Positions 1 through 6,677 of a stretch of DNA of 10,781 nucleotides are shown in pieces. The notes beneath the pieces were generated by a model. It searched no databases. It was not told the DNA's origin and saw nothing but the letters and a program-made list of their open reading frames with translations. Both the position numbers and the translations under genes were made by a program. Source of the stretch: an uncultured Collinsella sp. (GTDB lineage Bacteria > Actinomycetota > Coriobacteriia > Coriobacteriales > Coriobacteriaceae); NCBI GenBank assembly GCA_902494715.1, contig CABUUJ010000065.1:1-10781 (forward strand), in the 5' to 3' direction. Each line of letters begins with the position of its first letter. Positions within the stretch are counted from its first letter, which is position 1.

Positions 1-51
1 CGAGAGTACTGCGGGGTCAGCCCGTGGGAGGCCAGGGCGCCGCTGACCGGT
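1..51 (+). rRNA. rrf: 5S ribosomal RNA, 3' part only (cut by window edge)
   Basis: The first ~50 bases match the 3' half of bacterial 5S rRNA: the GTACTGCGGGGTC / AGCCCGTGGGAGGCCAGG segment corresponds to helix IV and loop E, followed by the closing GCGCCGC-type strand of helices V and I. The 5' half lies outside the window. The exact 3' end is uncertain by a few bases. A strong intrinsic terminator about 30 bases downstream agrees with this being the end of an rRNA operon read rightward. This was recognised by eye and not aligned. Confidence 0.72.
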
Positions 52-82
52 GGACGGCACCGATCCGTACGCTTGAACTGAG

Positions 83-114
83 AAGGGGGAGGCCTCGCGG
101 CCTCCCCCTTTTTT
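83..114 (+). terminator. Intrinsic terminator of the rRNA operon
   Basis: A 12-bp perfect stem, AAGGGGGAGGCC (83-94) with GGCCTCCCCCTT (99-110), closes on a TCGC tetraloop and runs straight into a T tract (109-114). It lies just after the 5S rRNA and is oriented to stop rightward transcription. On the other strand the stem is preceded, not followed, by the T/A tract, so it would work less well for the leftward gene that ends at 179. Confidence 0.9.
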
Positions 115-124
115 GCGTTTGTGT

Positions 125-147
125 GGCATAAATGACTCATTTACGCC
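125..147. repeat. Small imperfect palindrome after the leftward tail-anchored gene
   Basis: GGC-A-TAAATGA-C-TCATTTA-C-GCC is symmetrical around base 136, with one A/C mismatch. No T tract follows on either strand, so it is a poor terminator candidate. It could still weakly define the 3' end of the gene that stops at 179. The rest of 115-178 is plain AT-rich spacer. Confidence 0.35.
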
Positions 148-178
148 AGACGATTTAATTCTTTTTGGTATTGAGCTT

Positions 179-646
179 TTATTTAAAGAAAATAAAACGA
201 ATAACAAGGGCAACTGCTATAGCCGCAATGATCAAAAGCAGGATTGTCATTCGATGCTGCTTGTGTCGTTTACTTGACGAAACGAAGATCGATTTTCCTT
301 GTTTTGGCGTTTCGAGATAGCGAGCCGAATGCGTCAAGGTTTGCTTTGGTCGAGGACCTCTTTGTTGATGAGCGGCGGATGCTTTCAGTGGCTCATCACT
401 AGCTGCGCTGTTTTTAGATAATGGTGCGTCTTTCAGATATACAGGGTCTCCCGAGGCGACGCCCATATGTTTACGTCCCGTTTGGGCATCCTCGAGCGTT
501 TGATATCGATTTCTTGTCACATACTCGGGCTCAGGATCATTAATGGGCTCTTGCGAGATGTGGGGGCGATGGAACCGTGGCGGCTGCGTGGAAGTTTCTT
601 CCCCCTGCGTCTGCATAAACATTTTGTTCTGGTTCTGGTCGTCCAT
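179..646 (-). CDS. Hypothetical tail-anchored membrane protein (155 aa)
   Basis: I do not recognise this family. Residues 1-130 are polar, rich in Q, P, K, S and H, and look mostly disordered, with no signal peptide. A single strongly hydrophobic segment follows at about 133-154 (MTILLLIIAAIAVALVIRF), ending one residue before the C-terminus. The basic cluster K126-R127-K129-R132 just before it suggests a cytoplasmic N-terminal region and a C-tail anchor. The start ATG (646-644) has AAAGGG four bases upstream and a TACAAT box about 40 bases upstream, so it looks expressed. ATGs at codons 9 and 11 are alternatives without a better ribosome site. The gene is AT-richer than its neighbours and stands alone between the rRNA terminator and hsp20. 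It is probably real, but its function is unknown and could include scaffolding or an envelope-linked role. Confidence 0.68.
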   Translation of the reverse strand: MDDQNQNKMFMQTQGEETSTQPPRFHRPHISQEPINDPEPEYVTRNRYQTLEDAQTGRKHMGVASGDPVYLKDAPLSKNSAASDEPLKASAAHQQRGPRPKQTLTHSARYLETPKQGKSIFVSSSKRHKQHRMTILLLIIAAIAVALVIRFIFFK

Positions 647-685
647 GATGCCCTTTAGCTCGTTACCAACAACGTGTACGCGCTC

Positions 686-691
686 ATTGTA
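686..691 (-). promoter_or_regulatory. Probable -10 box (TACAAT) of the tail-anchored protein gene
   Basis: Read leftward, TACAAT sits 40 bases before the ATG at 646. The same hexamer recurs at a similar distance before several other genes in this window. No convincing -35 hexamer is seen 16-18 bases upstream. Confidence 0.45.
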
Positions 692-738
692 AGCCCCTTG
701 TTATTTGTAGCTGCGAACATACTTGTTATTTAAGCTCT

Positions 739-751
739 GGTTCAAAGAACC
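739..751. promoter_or_regulatory. Perfect short inverted repeat GGTTC-AAA-GAACC
   Basis: Five-base arms flank three A's in the intergenic region between the divergent tail-anchored gene and hsp20. The size and symmetry suit a dimeric regulator site, but such short repeats also arise by chance. No regulator can be named. Confidence 0.3.
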
Positions 752-766
752 TTAACCTTATTAAAA

Positions 767-787
767 CCTGAGTCATACACACTTAGA
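767..787. promoter_or_regulatory. HAIR-like operator (candidate HspR site) upstream of hsp20
   Basis: CCTGAGT, 7 bases, ACTTAGA. The known actinobacterial HspR operator HAIR is CTTGAGT-N7-ACTCAAG. This site keeps the 7-base spacer and matches 10 of 14 half-site positions (6 of 7 on the left, 4 of 7 on the right). It covers the -35 zone for the TATAGT box at 794-799, where a repressor would act. A further half-site-like ACTCAAA lies at 805-811. The match is imperfect, so this is a candidate only. Confidence 0.4.
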
Positions 788-793
788 TATGCT

Positions 794-799
794 TATAGT
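794..799 (+). promoter_or_regulatory. Candidate -10 box (TATAGT) for hsp20
   Basis: TATAGT matches the sigma-70-type -10 consensus at 5 of 6 bases. A second TATAGT occurs at 818-823, so either could be used. Use of the first would give a leader of roughly 115 bases before the hsp20 ATG at 923. No good -35 box is present at the usual spacing, in keeping with a regulated promoter. Confidence 0.4.
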
Positions 800-899
800 A
801 CTGGACTCAAAAAACTTTATAGTCGATGTATATATAAGCACTGTGTGGGCATATATAAGAGCGTCAAAAGAAGTCCCAGTCACCTAGAAGATGGCTCGG

Positions 900-916
900 C
901 AGTCCTAAAAGGAGTG
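900..916 (+). promoter_or_regulatory. Hairpin masking the hsp20 Shine-Dalgarno site (possible RNA thermometer)
   Basis: TCCT (903-906) can pair with AGGA (910-913) across an AAA loop. The stem extends through a G-G mismatch (902/914) to A901-T915 and C900-G916. AGGA is part of the ribosome binding site AAAAGGAG, so the helix would hide it. A weak, mismatched helix over the ribosome site is the layout of heat-labile thermometers known before other small heat-shock genes (ROSE, fourU). The stem is short and could be chance. Confidence 0.33.
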
Positions 917-922
917 GTAAAC

Positions 923-1354
923 ATGGCAAGCATGGTTCCTTATCGTTCGGTTTTTGGTGTTCGTCCTTCTGCTAGCTCGCTGTTCGATCTGTTTGATGAT
1001 ATGACCGACCTTGCAAACAACTCGATTGCTTCCAAGGCGTTTCCCGTTGACGTTGAGGATAAGGGCGACGGCTATGAGGTCAAGGCCTATCTGACCGGTG
1101 TCGCCAAGGACGATATCGATGTCGAGCTTAACGAGGGTCGTCTGTCCATTAGCGTGAATGTCGAGGAAGACGAGGAGAACGAGGGCAAGAACTTCCTGCA
1201 GAAGGAGTTCAGCTCGTACAGCGCGACGCGTGGCGTGTATCTAAAGGACGCTTCGAGCGAGGGCCTCTCGGCTAAGTACGCTGACGGCATCCTGACCGTT
1301 ACGGTTCCCAAGATCGTCGAGAAGAAGAACGTTACGAAGATCTCCATCGACTAA
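923..1354 (+). CDS. hsp20: Small heat-shock protein, Hsp20/alpha-crystallin family
   Basis: ATP-independent holdase chaperone that binds unfolding cytoplasmic proteins and passes them to DnaK/ClpB-type refolding systems. The 143-residue product has a short hydrophobic N-terminal arm (FGVRPSASSLFDLFDDM), an alpha-crystallin domain at about 40-131 with the signature A-x-Y-x-x-GILTVTVPK (118-130), and a C-terminal I-S-I (140-142), the I-x-I motif that links dimers into oligomers. The length is normal for the family. The ATG at 923 is chosen over the in-frame ATG at 845 because AAAAGGAG lies 8 bases before it and because the extra 26 residues encoded from 845 look unlike Hsp20 and fall in AT-rich leader. 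It is monocistronic, with a two-way terminator right after it. Upstream signals (HAIR-like site, ribosome-site hairpin) suggest heat control. Confidence 0.93.
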   Translation: MASMVPYRSVFGVRPSASSLFDLFDDMTDLANNSIASKAFPVDVEDKGDGYEVKAYLTGVAKDDIDVELNEGRLSISVNVEEDEENEGKNFLQKEFSSYSATRGVYLKDASSEGLSAKYADGILTVTVPKIVEKKNVTKISID

Positions 1355-1380
1355 CTTCGTTGGTGTTCTGCGCTATTAAA

Positions 1381-1428
1381 AGACAGCAAAAGGGGCTGGG
1401 AAGCGATTCTCGGCCCCTTTTGCTGTCT
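1381..1428. terminator. Two-way terminator between convergent hsp20 and yycJ
   Basis: A 16-bp perfect stem, AGACAGCAAAAGGGGC (1381-1396) with its complement at 1413-1428, encloses a 16-base loop that can pair a little further. For leftward transcription the stem is followed by TTTTAATAG, a fair T tract. For rightward transcription the only T's are inside the stem (CCCCTTTTGC). It sits between two convergent stop codons and probably serves both genes. Confidence 0.82.
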
Positions 1429-1436
1429 AGGACAGT

Positions 1437-2246
1437 CTATTGAATGGTCGCCGGCTGATACTGACTCGCAGGGCGTATCGAGAGTTTTCGCGATCCTTGG
1501 AGAAGGGTTGCGGAGCTGCCGACCTCGTCATCCAGGGTTGCGGCCAGAGCTTTGGCATAGCTTTTGACGGTAAGGCTCGGACGATTGTTATCTTGGCTGA
1601 TATGCATGGCAATGAGCTGTTCGGTGCGATCGGTAACAAGTTCGCGCGCGGCTTCGGCGGCTTGGCCATTGGAGAGGTGTCCCCTTGCAGACAGGATGCG
1701 CTCCTGAAGAAAGCGGGGATATTCTCCCTCGCGCAGCATGGTCACATCATGGTTGCTTTCGAGCGCAAGGACTCGACAATCTTTGAGGGTGTTCATGGCT
1801 TGGCTCGATAGCTCTCCGGTGTCGGTGGCAAAGCCGATGAAATCATCGAGGGCGTCGAATCGATAACCGACTGGATTGATGACATCGTGTGATGTTGAGT
1901 AGGTTTGCACGTGGATGCCGGCAATGGACAGGGCGTCGCCGGGATCGAATTCCTCGACAGGCAGATGCGAAAGATTTTCTTTGTTCGAAAGAGTGCCCCT
2001 GCTGGCAAAGAGGGGGCCGTGCCAATGCTTGCACCAGACATTGAGGCCCTTGATGTGATCGCTATGCTCATGAGTAATAAGAAGAGCCGAGACGTTGTCT
2101 GCCGAGAGCCCCAGTTCTGCCATGCGCTTTAATGTCTCGCGGCGAGACAGTCCGTCATCGACCATAATGAGCCCCTGCGGGCCCTCTATGAGTGCGCAGT
2201 TGCCTTTAGAGCCACTGCCGAGGATATGAAGGTGCAGGCAAGACAT
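1437..2246 (-). CDS. yycJ: Metallo-beta-lactamase-fold hydrolase, YycJ/WalJ family
   Basis: A 269-residue cytoplasmic metal-dependent hydrolase, full length for the family. The opening LGSGSKGNCALIE is typical of YycJ/WalJ proteins, followed by the metal motif HEHSDH at 59-64. H120-D121, D142 (TDTG), H166 (ESNHD), H190 (GHLSN) and H215 (AMHIS) supply further family-typical or likely ligand positions. In Firmicutes walJ belongs to the walRK operon and has been linked to cell-wall and DNA-replication control, with a nuclease-like fold. Its substrate is not settled. Here it stands alone, with no walRK in view, divergent from tilS and convergent on hsp20. The ATG start has only a weak GGA six bases upstream. 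The family N-terminus supports it. Confidence 0.88.
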   Translation of the reverse strand: MSCLHLHILGSGSKGNCALIEGPQGLIMVDDGLSRRETLKRMAELGLSADNVSALLITHEHSDHIKGLNVWCKHWHGPLFASRGTLSNKENLSHLPVEEFDPGDALSIAGIHVQTYSTSHDVINPVGYRFDALDDFIGFATDTGELSSQAMNTLKDCRVLALESNHDVTMLREGEYPRFLQERILSARGHLSNGQAAEAARELVTDRTEQLIAMHISQDNNRPSLTVKSYAKALAATLDDEVGSSATLLQGSRKLSIRPASQYQPATIQ

Positions 2247-2260
2247 AAGATTCCAAAGGA

Positions 2261-2266
2261 TACAAT
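2261..2266 (+). promoter_or_regulatory. Probable -10 box (TACAAT) for tilS
   Basis: TACAAT lies 29 bases before the tilS ATG, leaving room for a short leader with the GAGGAGG ribosome site. The leftward yycJ start is only 15 bases on the other side, so the divergent promoters must overlap. No clear -35 box is seen. Confidence 0.5.
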
Positions 2267-2294
2267 GGGTGCGGACGAATAGAGGAGGAAGCGC

Positions 2295-3833
2295 ATGCCA
2301 ACGGTATCACAGCATTACGGACACCATGCCGTGCCTGGGGCAGTCGATGAGACCCGGACGAGGCAGCAGGCTGCTCCTGTCGTGCTCATGGTATCAGGCG
2401 GCGCGGACTCGACGGCACTGCTTCTTATGGCGTGCACATCAAAGCTGGATATCCAAGACGGACGCGGTGTTGCCCCCATTGCTCGCGAGCGCCTGCATGT
2501 GCTGCATGTAAACCATCATCTGCGCGGCAAGGCGTCCGATGGCGACGAGGCCTTTGTGCGTGAGCTCTGCGCGCAATATGGTTTACCGCTGTGCGTGGAG
2601 CACGCTTATTTTGATGGGGAGTCGGGCAATATTGAGGCCGCGGCCCGCGAGGTGCGCTATGCCGCGGCGCGGAGGTATGTTCGCGAGCTCTGCGCCCAGA
2701 CGGGGGCACCGCGAACGGCGGCTCGTATCTGCACCGCGCACACGTCTTCGGATCGCGCGGAAACGTTTTTGATGAACGCGATTAAGGGTTCGGGGCCCGC
2801 TGGCCTATCGAGCATTCCTCGCCGGAGGAATATCGTGGTGCGTCCCTTGCTCGACCTAACTCATGGCGAGCTCGTGGGCTATCTACAGGTACATGGTCAG
2901 CCGTGGCGTGAAGACGAGAGCAATGAGGATATCTCGTATCTGCGAAACTACGTGCGCCATCGAGTGATGCCGGTGGTGGCGCAGCGCAACGCGAGCGTCT
3001 GCAAGACGATTGGCGCCGCCTGCGAGATCTTAGGCGATGAGGACGCGTTTTTGTCTCAGCTTTCGGCACAGGCGTTTCGAAGCTGCCTGCGTAAGGAGGC
3101 GGCGGGCGCGCTGGTGCTCGATGCCAGGCGCCTTGCTGCGGCCGAGGTGGTAATCGCGCGGCGCATCGTGCGACTGGCGATTAAGCGCATCGATCCGGAC
3201 GCTCGTCCAGAGATGCGACATGTGGAGCGAGTCCTTTCCTGCGTTGCCGAGGGCGCCGGCTCGGTCACGCTTCCGGCGGGGATTGACGCACGCATTGAGT
3301 TTGGCATGCTGGCGTTTAAGGCGCCGGCGGCTCGCGAGGGCCTGGTCGCGGACTGGGTTACCGTACCTGGTCGTTTGCCGTTGGGCGGGGGACGTATGCT
3401 GGTCACAGAACCGATGGCCGTTGAGCCGGGATGCGATATCGTGCGCCGCGCCCGTGAGCTTGCGGCTGCCGGGGAAGTGACAGCTTTGGTAGACGCGGCT
3501 GCCCTGGGTTTTGCCGACAGCGATAGTGAGCGGATTCTGGCGGGCTCGCGTGGCGAGATCCCTGCCGAGGCGCGATTGGCACGCCTGTGGGTGGACGGTC
3601 CCGCACCGGGAGACGTGATGTGCCCGTTAGGGATGAGTGGCCGAAGCAAGAAAGTATCCGACTTGCTAGGTGAGGCTCGCATTCCCGTTTCCGAGCGGGC
3701 CGGCGTGCCCATGGTGAGGACGGCGCCGGGGGGTGCCGTGGTGTGGGTCGCCGGAGTTCGCGCGGACGAGCGTTTTAAGTGCACGGCCGCAACGCGCGTG
3801 GCATATCTGCTCCGCGTGGTCGATGCGGAATAG
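2295..3833 (+). CDS. tilS: tRNA(Ile)-lysidine synthetase TilS
   Basis: Attaches lysine to C34 of the CAU-anticodon tRNA-Ile using ATP, changing both its codon reading (AUA) and its amino-acid identity, and is normally essential. The 512-residue product has the PP-loop SGGADS (34-39), HVNHHLRG (71-78), then AHTSSDRAETFLMN (148-161), which holds the place of the usual HHxDDQxET block, then GSGPAGL (165-171) and WREDESNE (204-211) with RNYVRHRVMP. The C-terminal domain shows GDVMCPLGMSGRSKKVSDLL (439-458) and WVAGVRADERF (484-494). About 27 residues precede the nucleotide-binding strand. The ATG has GAGGAGG six bases upstream. It heads the tilS-hpt-ftsH cluster found in many Gram-positive bacteria. 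The loss of the usual DD and Q in the AHT block is noted as a variant, not a defect. Confidence 0.95.
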   Translation: MPTVSQHYGHHAVPGAVDETRTRQQAAPVVLMVSGGADSTALLLMACTSKLDIQDGRGVAPIARERLHVLHVNHHLRGKASDGDEAFVRELCAQYGLPLCVEHAYFDGESGNIEAAAREVRYAAARRYVRELCAQTGAPRTAARICTAHTSSDRAETFLMNAIKGSGPAGLSSIPRRRNIVVRPLLDLTHGELVGYLQVHGQPWREDESNEDISYLRNYVRHRVMPVVAQRNASVCKTIGAACEILGDEDAFLSQLSAQAFRSCLRKEAAGALVLDARRLAAAEVVIARRIVRLAIKRIDPDARPEMRHVERVLSCVAEGAGSVTLPAGIDARIEFGMLAFKAPAAREGLVADWVTVPGRLPLGGGRMLVTEPMAVEPGCDIVRRARELAAAGEVTALVDAAALGFADSDSERILAGSRGEIPAEARLARLWVDGPAPGDVMCPLGMSGRSKKVSDLLGEARIPVSERAGVPMVRTAPGGAVVWVAGVRADERFKCTAATRVAYLLRVVDAE

Positions 3834-3884
3834 CGTCCCACGCCTGCTATTCTGTGCGACGTTGACGGTATTCCCGCGCTGATG

Positions 3885-3915
3885 GCGCACGGGCTGGTAA
3901 ATTTACCCCGTGCGC
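3885..3915. promoter_or_regulatory. Long interrupted palindrome upstream of hpt
   Basis: GCGCACGG (3885-3892) pairs with CCGTGCGC (3908-3915). Inside lies a perfect 12-base palindrome GGTAAATTTACC (3896-3907), with a lone GCT bulge at 3893-3895. No T tract follows, so it is not a normal terminator. It ends directly against the TGCTAGAAT box and covers the -35 zone, so it may be an operator or a hairpin in the tilS-hpt read-through mRNA. Confidence 0.5.
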
Positions 3916-3924
3916 TGCTAGAAT
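3916..3924 (+). promoter_or_regulatory. Extended -10 promoter (TGCTAGAAT) for hpt-ftsH
   Basis: TGC followed by TAGAAT matches the extended -10 form TGnTAnAAT. It lies 57 bases before the hpt ATG. Extended -10 promoters can work without a -35 box, and none is seen here. It would let hpt and ftsH be transcribed apart from tilS across the 147-base gap. Confidence 0.5.
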
Positions 3925-3980
3925 GTGTAGTTCGCGTCCATACGGCGGTGTGTGGGCGATAAACACAAGAAAGGGTTGTC

Positions 3981-4529
3981 ATGGCTTCTCAACATCCGGA
4001 TATCGAGAAGGTTCTGTTCACGCAGGAGGATATCGACGGTATCGTCTCTCGCCTAGGCGAGCAGATTACTCGCGACTATGCGGGTAAGGATCTGGTGCTG
4101 ATTGCGGTCCTGCGCGGCGCCGTGGTCTTTATGGGCGACCTGATGCGTAAGATCGAGCTGCCGACCAACATCGATTTCATGGCTGTTTCGAGCTACGGCG
4201 ACGGTGTGAAGTCCTCGGGTATCGTGCGTATCATTAAGGACCTGGATATCGACATCCGCGATCGCGACGTGCTGATCGTCGAGGACATTCTGGACTCGGG
4301 CCTGACGCTCAAGTATCTGATGAAGAACCTCGAGAGCCGCAAGCCCGCTTCTCTGGAGGTCGCCGCCTTCCTGTGGAAGGACGTTGAGGACCGCGTCTCG
4401 GCCATCACGCCCAAGTATGTTGGAACCCATTGCCCCGATGCCTTTGTGGTGGGCTACGGCCTCGACTATGCCGAGCGCTATCGTAACCTTCCGTATCTGG
4501 GCATTTTGAAACCGGAGGTTTATTCGTAA
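3981..4529 (+). CDS. hpt: Hypoxanthine phosphoribosyltransferase
   Basis: Cytoplasmic purine-salvage enzyme that makes IMP (and usually GMP) from hypoxanthine or guanine plus PRPP. The 182-residue length is standard. The PRPP-binding loop is VLIVEDILDSGLTL (97-110), with the adjacent E101-D102 acidic pair. LRGAVVFMGDL (44-54) carries the pyrophosphate-binding loop, SSYGDG (70-75) is the flexible loop, and FVVGYGLDYAERYRNLPYLG (155-174) forms the base-binding end. The ATG follows AAAGGG with a 5-base gap. It lies 147 bases after tilS and its stop codon is one base from the ftsH start, so hpt and ftsH are very likely co-transcribed and perhaps translationally coupled. The tilS-hpt pair is a long-conserved neighbourhood. 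Confidence 0.96.
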   Translation: MASQHPDIEKVLFTQEDIDGIVSRLGEQITRDYAGKDLVLIAVLRGAVVFMGDLMRKIELPTNIDFMAVSSYGDGVKSSGIVRIIKDLDIDIRDRDVLIVEDILDSGLTLKYLMKNLESRKPASLEVAAFLWKDVEDRVSAITPKYVGTHCPDAFVVGYGLDYAERYRNLPYLGILKPEVYS

Positions 4530-4530
4530 G

Positions 4531-6666
4531 ATGCCCGACGACCGTAACGATAACAATTCCCAGACTCCCCGGGAGCCTAAGATCCCGGGGATGCCCGGAG
4601 GCAAGAGGCCCACGCGTACGGGCTGGTTGTATTTTATTTTGGCTTGCGCGCTTCTGGGCTACGCCTTCTTTAACATGGGCTCCGGCTTTGCCAATTCCAG
4701 CAATACCGTTAAGCTCGCGACGAGCGAGATGGTGAGCGCCATCAAGCAGGATCGCGTCGAAGATCTGACCTATACGGTTCAAGACGGAAGCGTGACGGGT
4801 CATTACTGGAAGACGAAGAAGGACAAGGGCGATACGAGCGAGCTCAAGAGCTTCTCCTCGACCTATGTCGGCTCCGATTCGCTTGCCGAGCTCATGGCGG
4901 AGCATCCCGATACCAAGTACATCGTCAACACCAACGATCCCGATTTTTGGGGCGACTTGGCGATGAGTGTGCTTCCGACGATCGCCCTTATCGCCATCAT
5001 GTTCTACTTTATGCGCCAGATGATGGGCGCCAACAACAGGAACATGCAGTTTGGCAAGACCAACGCCAAGACCAACGAGGCCACACGCCCCAAGGTCAAG
5101 TTTGAAGACGTTGCCGGCGTGGACGAGGCAGTCGAGGAGCTCGAGGAGATCCGTGACTTTTTGAGCGATCCGGATCGCTATCGCAAGCTGGGCGCCAAGA
5201 TCCCGCGTGGCGTGTTGCTGGTTGGCCCTCCGGGCACCGGTAAAACGCTGCTGGCCAAGGCCGTTGCCGGCGAGGCGGGCGTGCCGTTCTTTAGCATCTC
5301 GGGTTCCGACTTTGTCGAGATGTTCGTAGGTGTCGGCGCCAGCCGTGTGCGTGACCTCTTTAAGGAGGCCAAGTCCCAGGCCCCGTCAATCATCTTCATC
5401 GATGAGATCGATGCTGTGGGACGTCAGCGCGGAGCTGGCTTGGGCGGCGGTCACGACGAGCGCGAGCAGACGCTCAACCAGCTGCTGGTCGAGATGGACG
5501 GTTTCGAGGAAAGCGAGTCGGTCATCCTGATCGCCGCGACCAATCGCCCCGATATTCTGGACCCGGCATTGCTGCGCCCCGGTCGCTTTGACCGCCAGGT
5601 CACGGTCGATCGTCCGGACGTAAAGGGCCGCGAGCAGATCTTGCGCGTGCATGCCGAGAATAAGCCGATGGACGAGGACGTTAAGTTTGAGAAGCTCGCC
5701 CAGATGACCGTTGGCTTTACTGGTGCCGATTTGGCGAACCTGCTCAACGAGTCTGCGCTGCTGGCCGCTCGCCGTCATCGTTCCGTGATCTCGATGGACG
5801 AGGTCGAGGAGTCGATGGAGCGCGTGATTGCCGGACCGCAGCGCAAGGGCCGCGTGATGACCGAGGCCGAGCGCACCACGATTGCCTACCACGAGAGCGG
5901 TCACGCCCTGGTGGGCCACATCCTGGAGCACTCCGATCCGGTCCACAAGATTTCGATCGTCAGCCGCGGTCAGGCTCTGGGCTACACGCTGCAGCTTCCG
6001 CAGGAGGACCACTTCCTCAAGACCAAGAACGAGATGCTCGACGAGCTCGCCGTGTTCTTGGGCGGTCGCGTTGCCGAGGAGCTCATGTGCGATGACATTA
6101 CGTCGGGCGCGAGCAACGATCTGGAGCGCGCAACCAAGATGGCGCGCGAGATGGTCACGCGCCTGGGCATGAGCGAGGAGCTGGGCACGCAAGTGTTTGG
6201 CGAGGCGCAACATCAGGTGTTCCTTGGTCGCGATTACGCCGATCACCAGGATTACTCCGAGGAGACGGCGCGCCGCATCGATATCGAGGTTCAGCGCATT
6301 ATGCGTGAGGCCCATCGTCGTGCGGTCGAGATCCTGGACGCCCGTCGCGATCAACTCGATTTGATGGCGAAGGTGCTGCTTGAGCGCGAGACCGTCGAAG
6401 GCGACGCCGTGAACGCCCTGCTCGACAACGAGTGGGATGCGTACCTTGAGCGCGAGGGCGATATCCTGGCGGCCAAGGAGGAGCGCAATGCCAAGGCGGC
6501 CGGCATGCCGACCAAGAAGCGCGCGCCTCGTATGAGCGAGGAGGAGCTGGCGGCTGATGCCGCGGCCTTTGCGCAGGCGGCCATGCAGGAGGATGCCGAA
6601 GCCGCATCCGATGATGCTGACGATGACCATGCCGTCGTCGATGCCGATGCCGATGCCGACAAATAG
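4531..6666 (+). CDS. ftsH: ATP-dependent zinc metalloprotease FtsH
   Basis: Membrane-anchored AAA+ protease that forms a hexamer and degrades damaged membrane proteins and short-lived regulators. The 711-residue product has TM1 at about 31-49, an external domain to about 140, TM2 at about 143-161, Walker A GPPGTGKT (232-239), pore loop MFVGVG (264-269), Walker B IIFIDEID (287-294) and the second region of homology with two arginine fingers (ATNRPDILDPALLRPGRFDR, 336-355). The zinc motif is HESGH (454-458), with D530 in SGASND as third ligand. The last ~50 residues are an acidic, alanine-rich tail ending in DADADADK, longer than in E. coli FtsH and probably disordered. The ribosome site GGAGG lies inside hpt, 12 bases before the ATG, a rather long gap. 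All catalytic residues are present. A terminator follows. Confidence 0.97.
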   Translation: MPDDRNDNNSQTPREPKIPGMPGGKRPTRTGWLYFILACALLGYAFFNMGSGFANSSNTVKLATSEMVSAIKQDRVEDLTYTVQDGSVTGHYWKTKKDKGDTSELKSFSSTYVGSDSLAELMAEHPDTKYIVNTNDPDFWGDLAMSVLPTIALIAIMFYFMRQMMGANNRNMQFGKTNAKTNEATRPKVKFEDVAGVDEAVEELEEIRDFLSDPDRYRKLGAKIPRGVLLVGPPGTGKTLLAKAVAGEAGVPFFSISGSDFVEMFVGVGASRVRDLFKEAKSQAPSIIFIDEIDAVGRQRGAGLGGGHDEREQTLNQLLVEMDGFEESESVILIAATNRPDILDPALLRPGRFDRQVTVDRPDVKGREQILRVHAENKPMDEDVKFEKLAQMTVGFTGADLANLLNESALLAARRHRSVISMDEVEESMERVIAGPQRKGRVMTEAERTTIAYHESGHALVGHILEHSDPVHKISIVSRGQALGYTLQLPQEDHFLKTKNEMLDELAVFLGGRVAEELMCDDITSGASNDLERATKMAREMVTRLGMSEELGTQVFGEAQHQVFLGRDYADHQDYSEETARRIDIEVQRIMREAHRRAVEILDARRDQLDLMAKVLLERETVEGDAVNALLDNEWDAYLEREGDILAAKEERNAKAAGMPTKKRAPRMSEEELAADAAAFAQAAMQEDAEAASDDADDDHAVVDADADADK

Positions 6667-6677
6667 TCTTTGTGGCG

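Noticed and set aside
129..775. TGACTCA (133-139) and its complement TGAGTCA (769-775) flanking the tail-anchored gene, as possible insertion borders
   Set aside because: Seven bases is too short to call inverted terminal repeats, and each copy has a simpler local explanation (a small palindrome and the HAIR-like site).
845..922. Upstream 26-codon extension of hsp20 from the ATG at 845
   Set aside because: It has no ribosome site, lies in AT-rich leader, and the residues do not resemble Hsp20. The ATG at 923 has AAAAGGAG at good spacing.
3056..3982. Open frame (308 codons) antisense to tilS and the tilS-hpt gap
   Set aside because: The composition is S/R/A/T-rich as expected for the reverse of a GC-rich gene, with no ribosome site. 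TilS on the other strand is convincing.
4567..4590. CCCCGGG-N10-CCCGGGG inverted repeat inside the start of ftsH
   Set aside because: It is within codons 13-20 of a well-supported gene and is explained by the P/G-rich coding sequence. No sign that it controls the ATG at 4591 or 4531.
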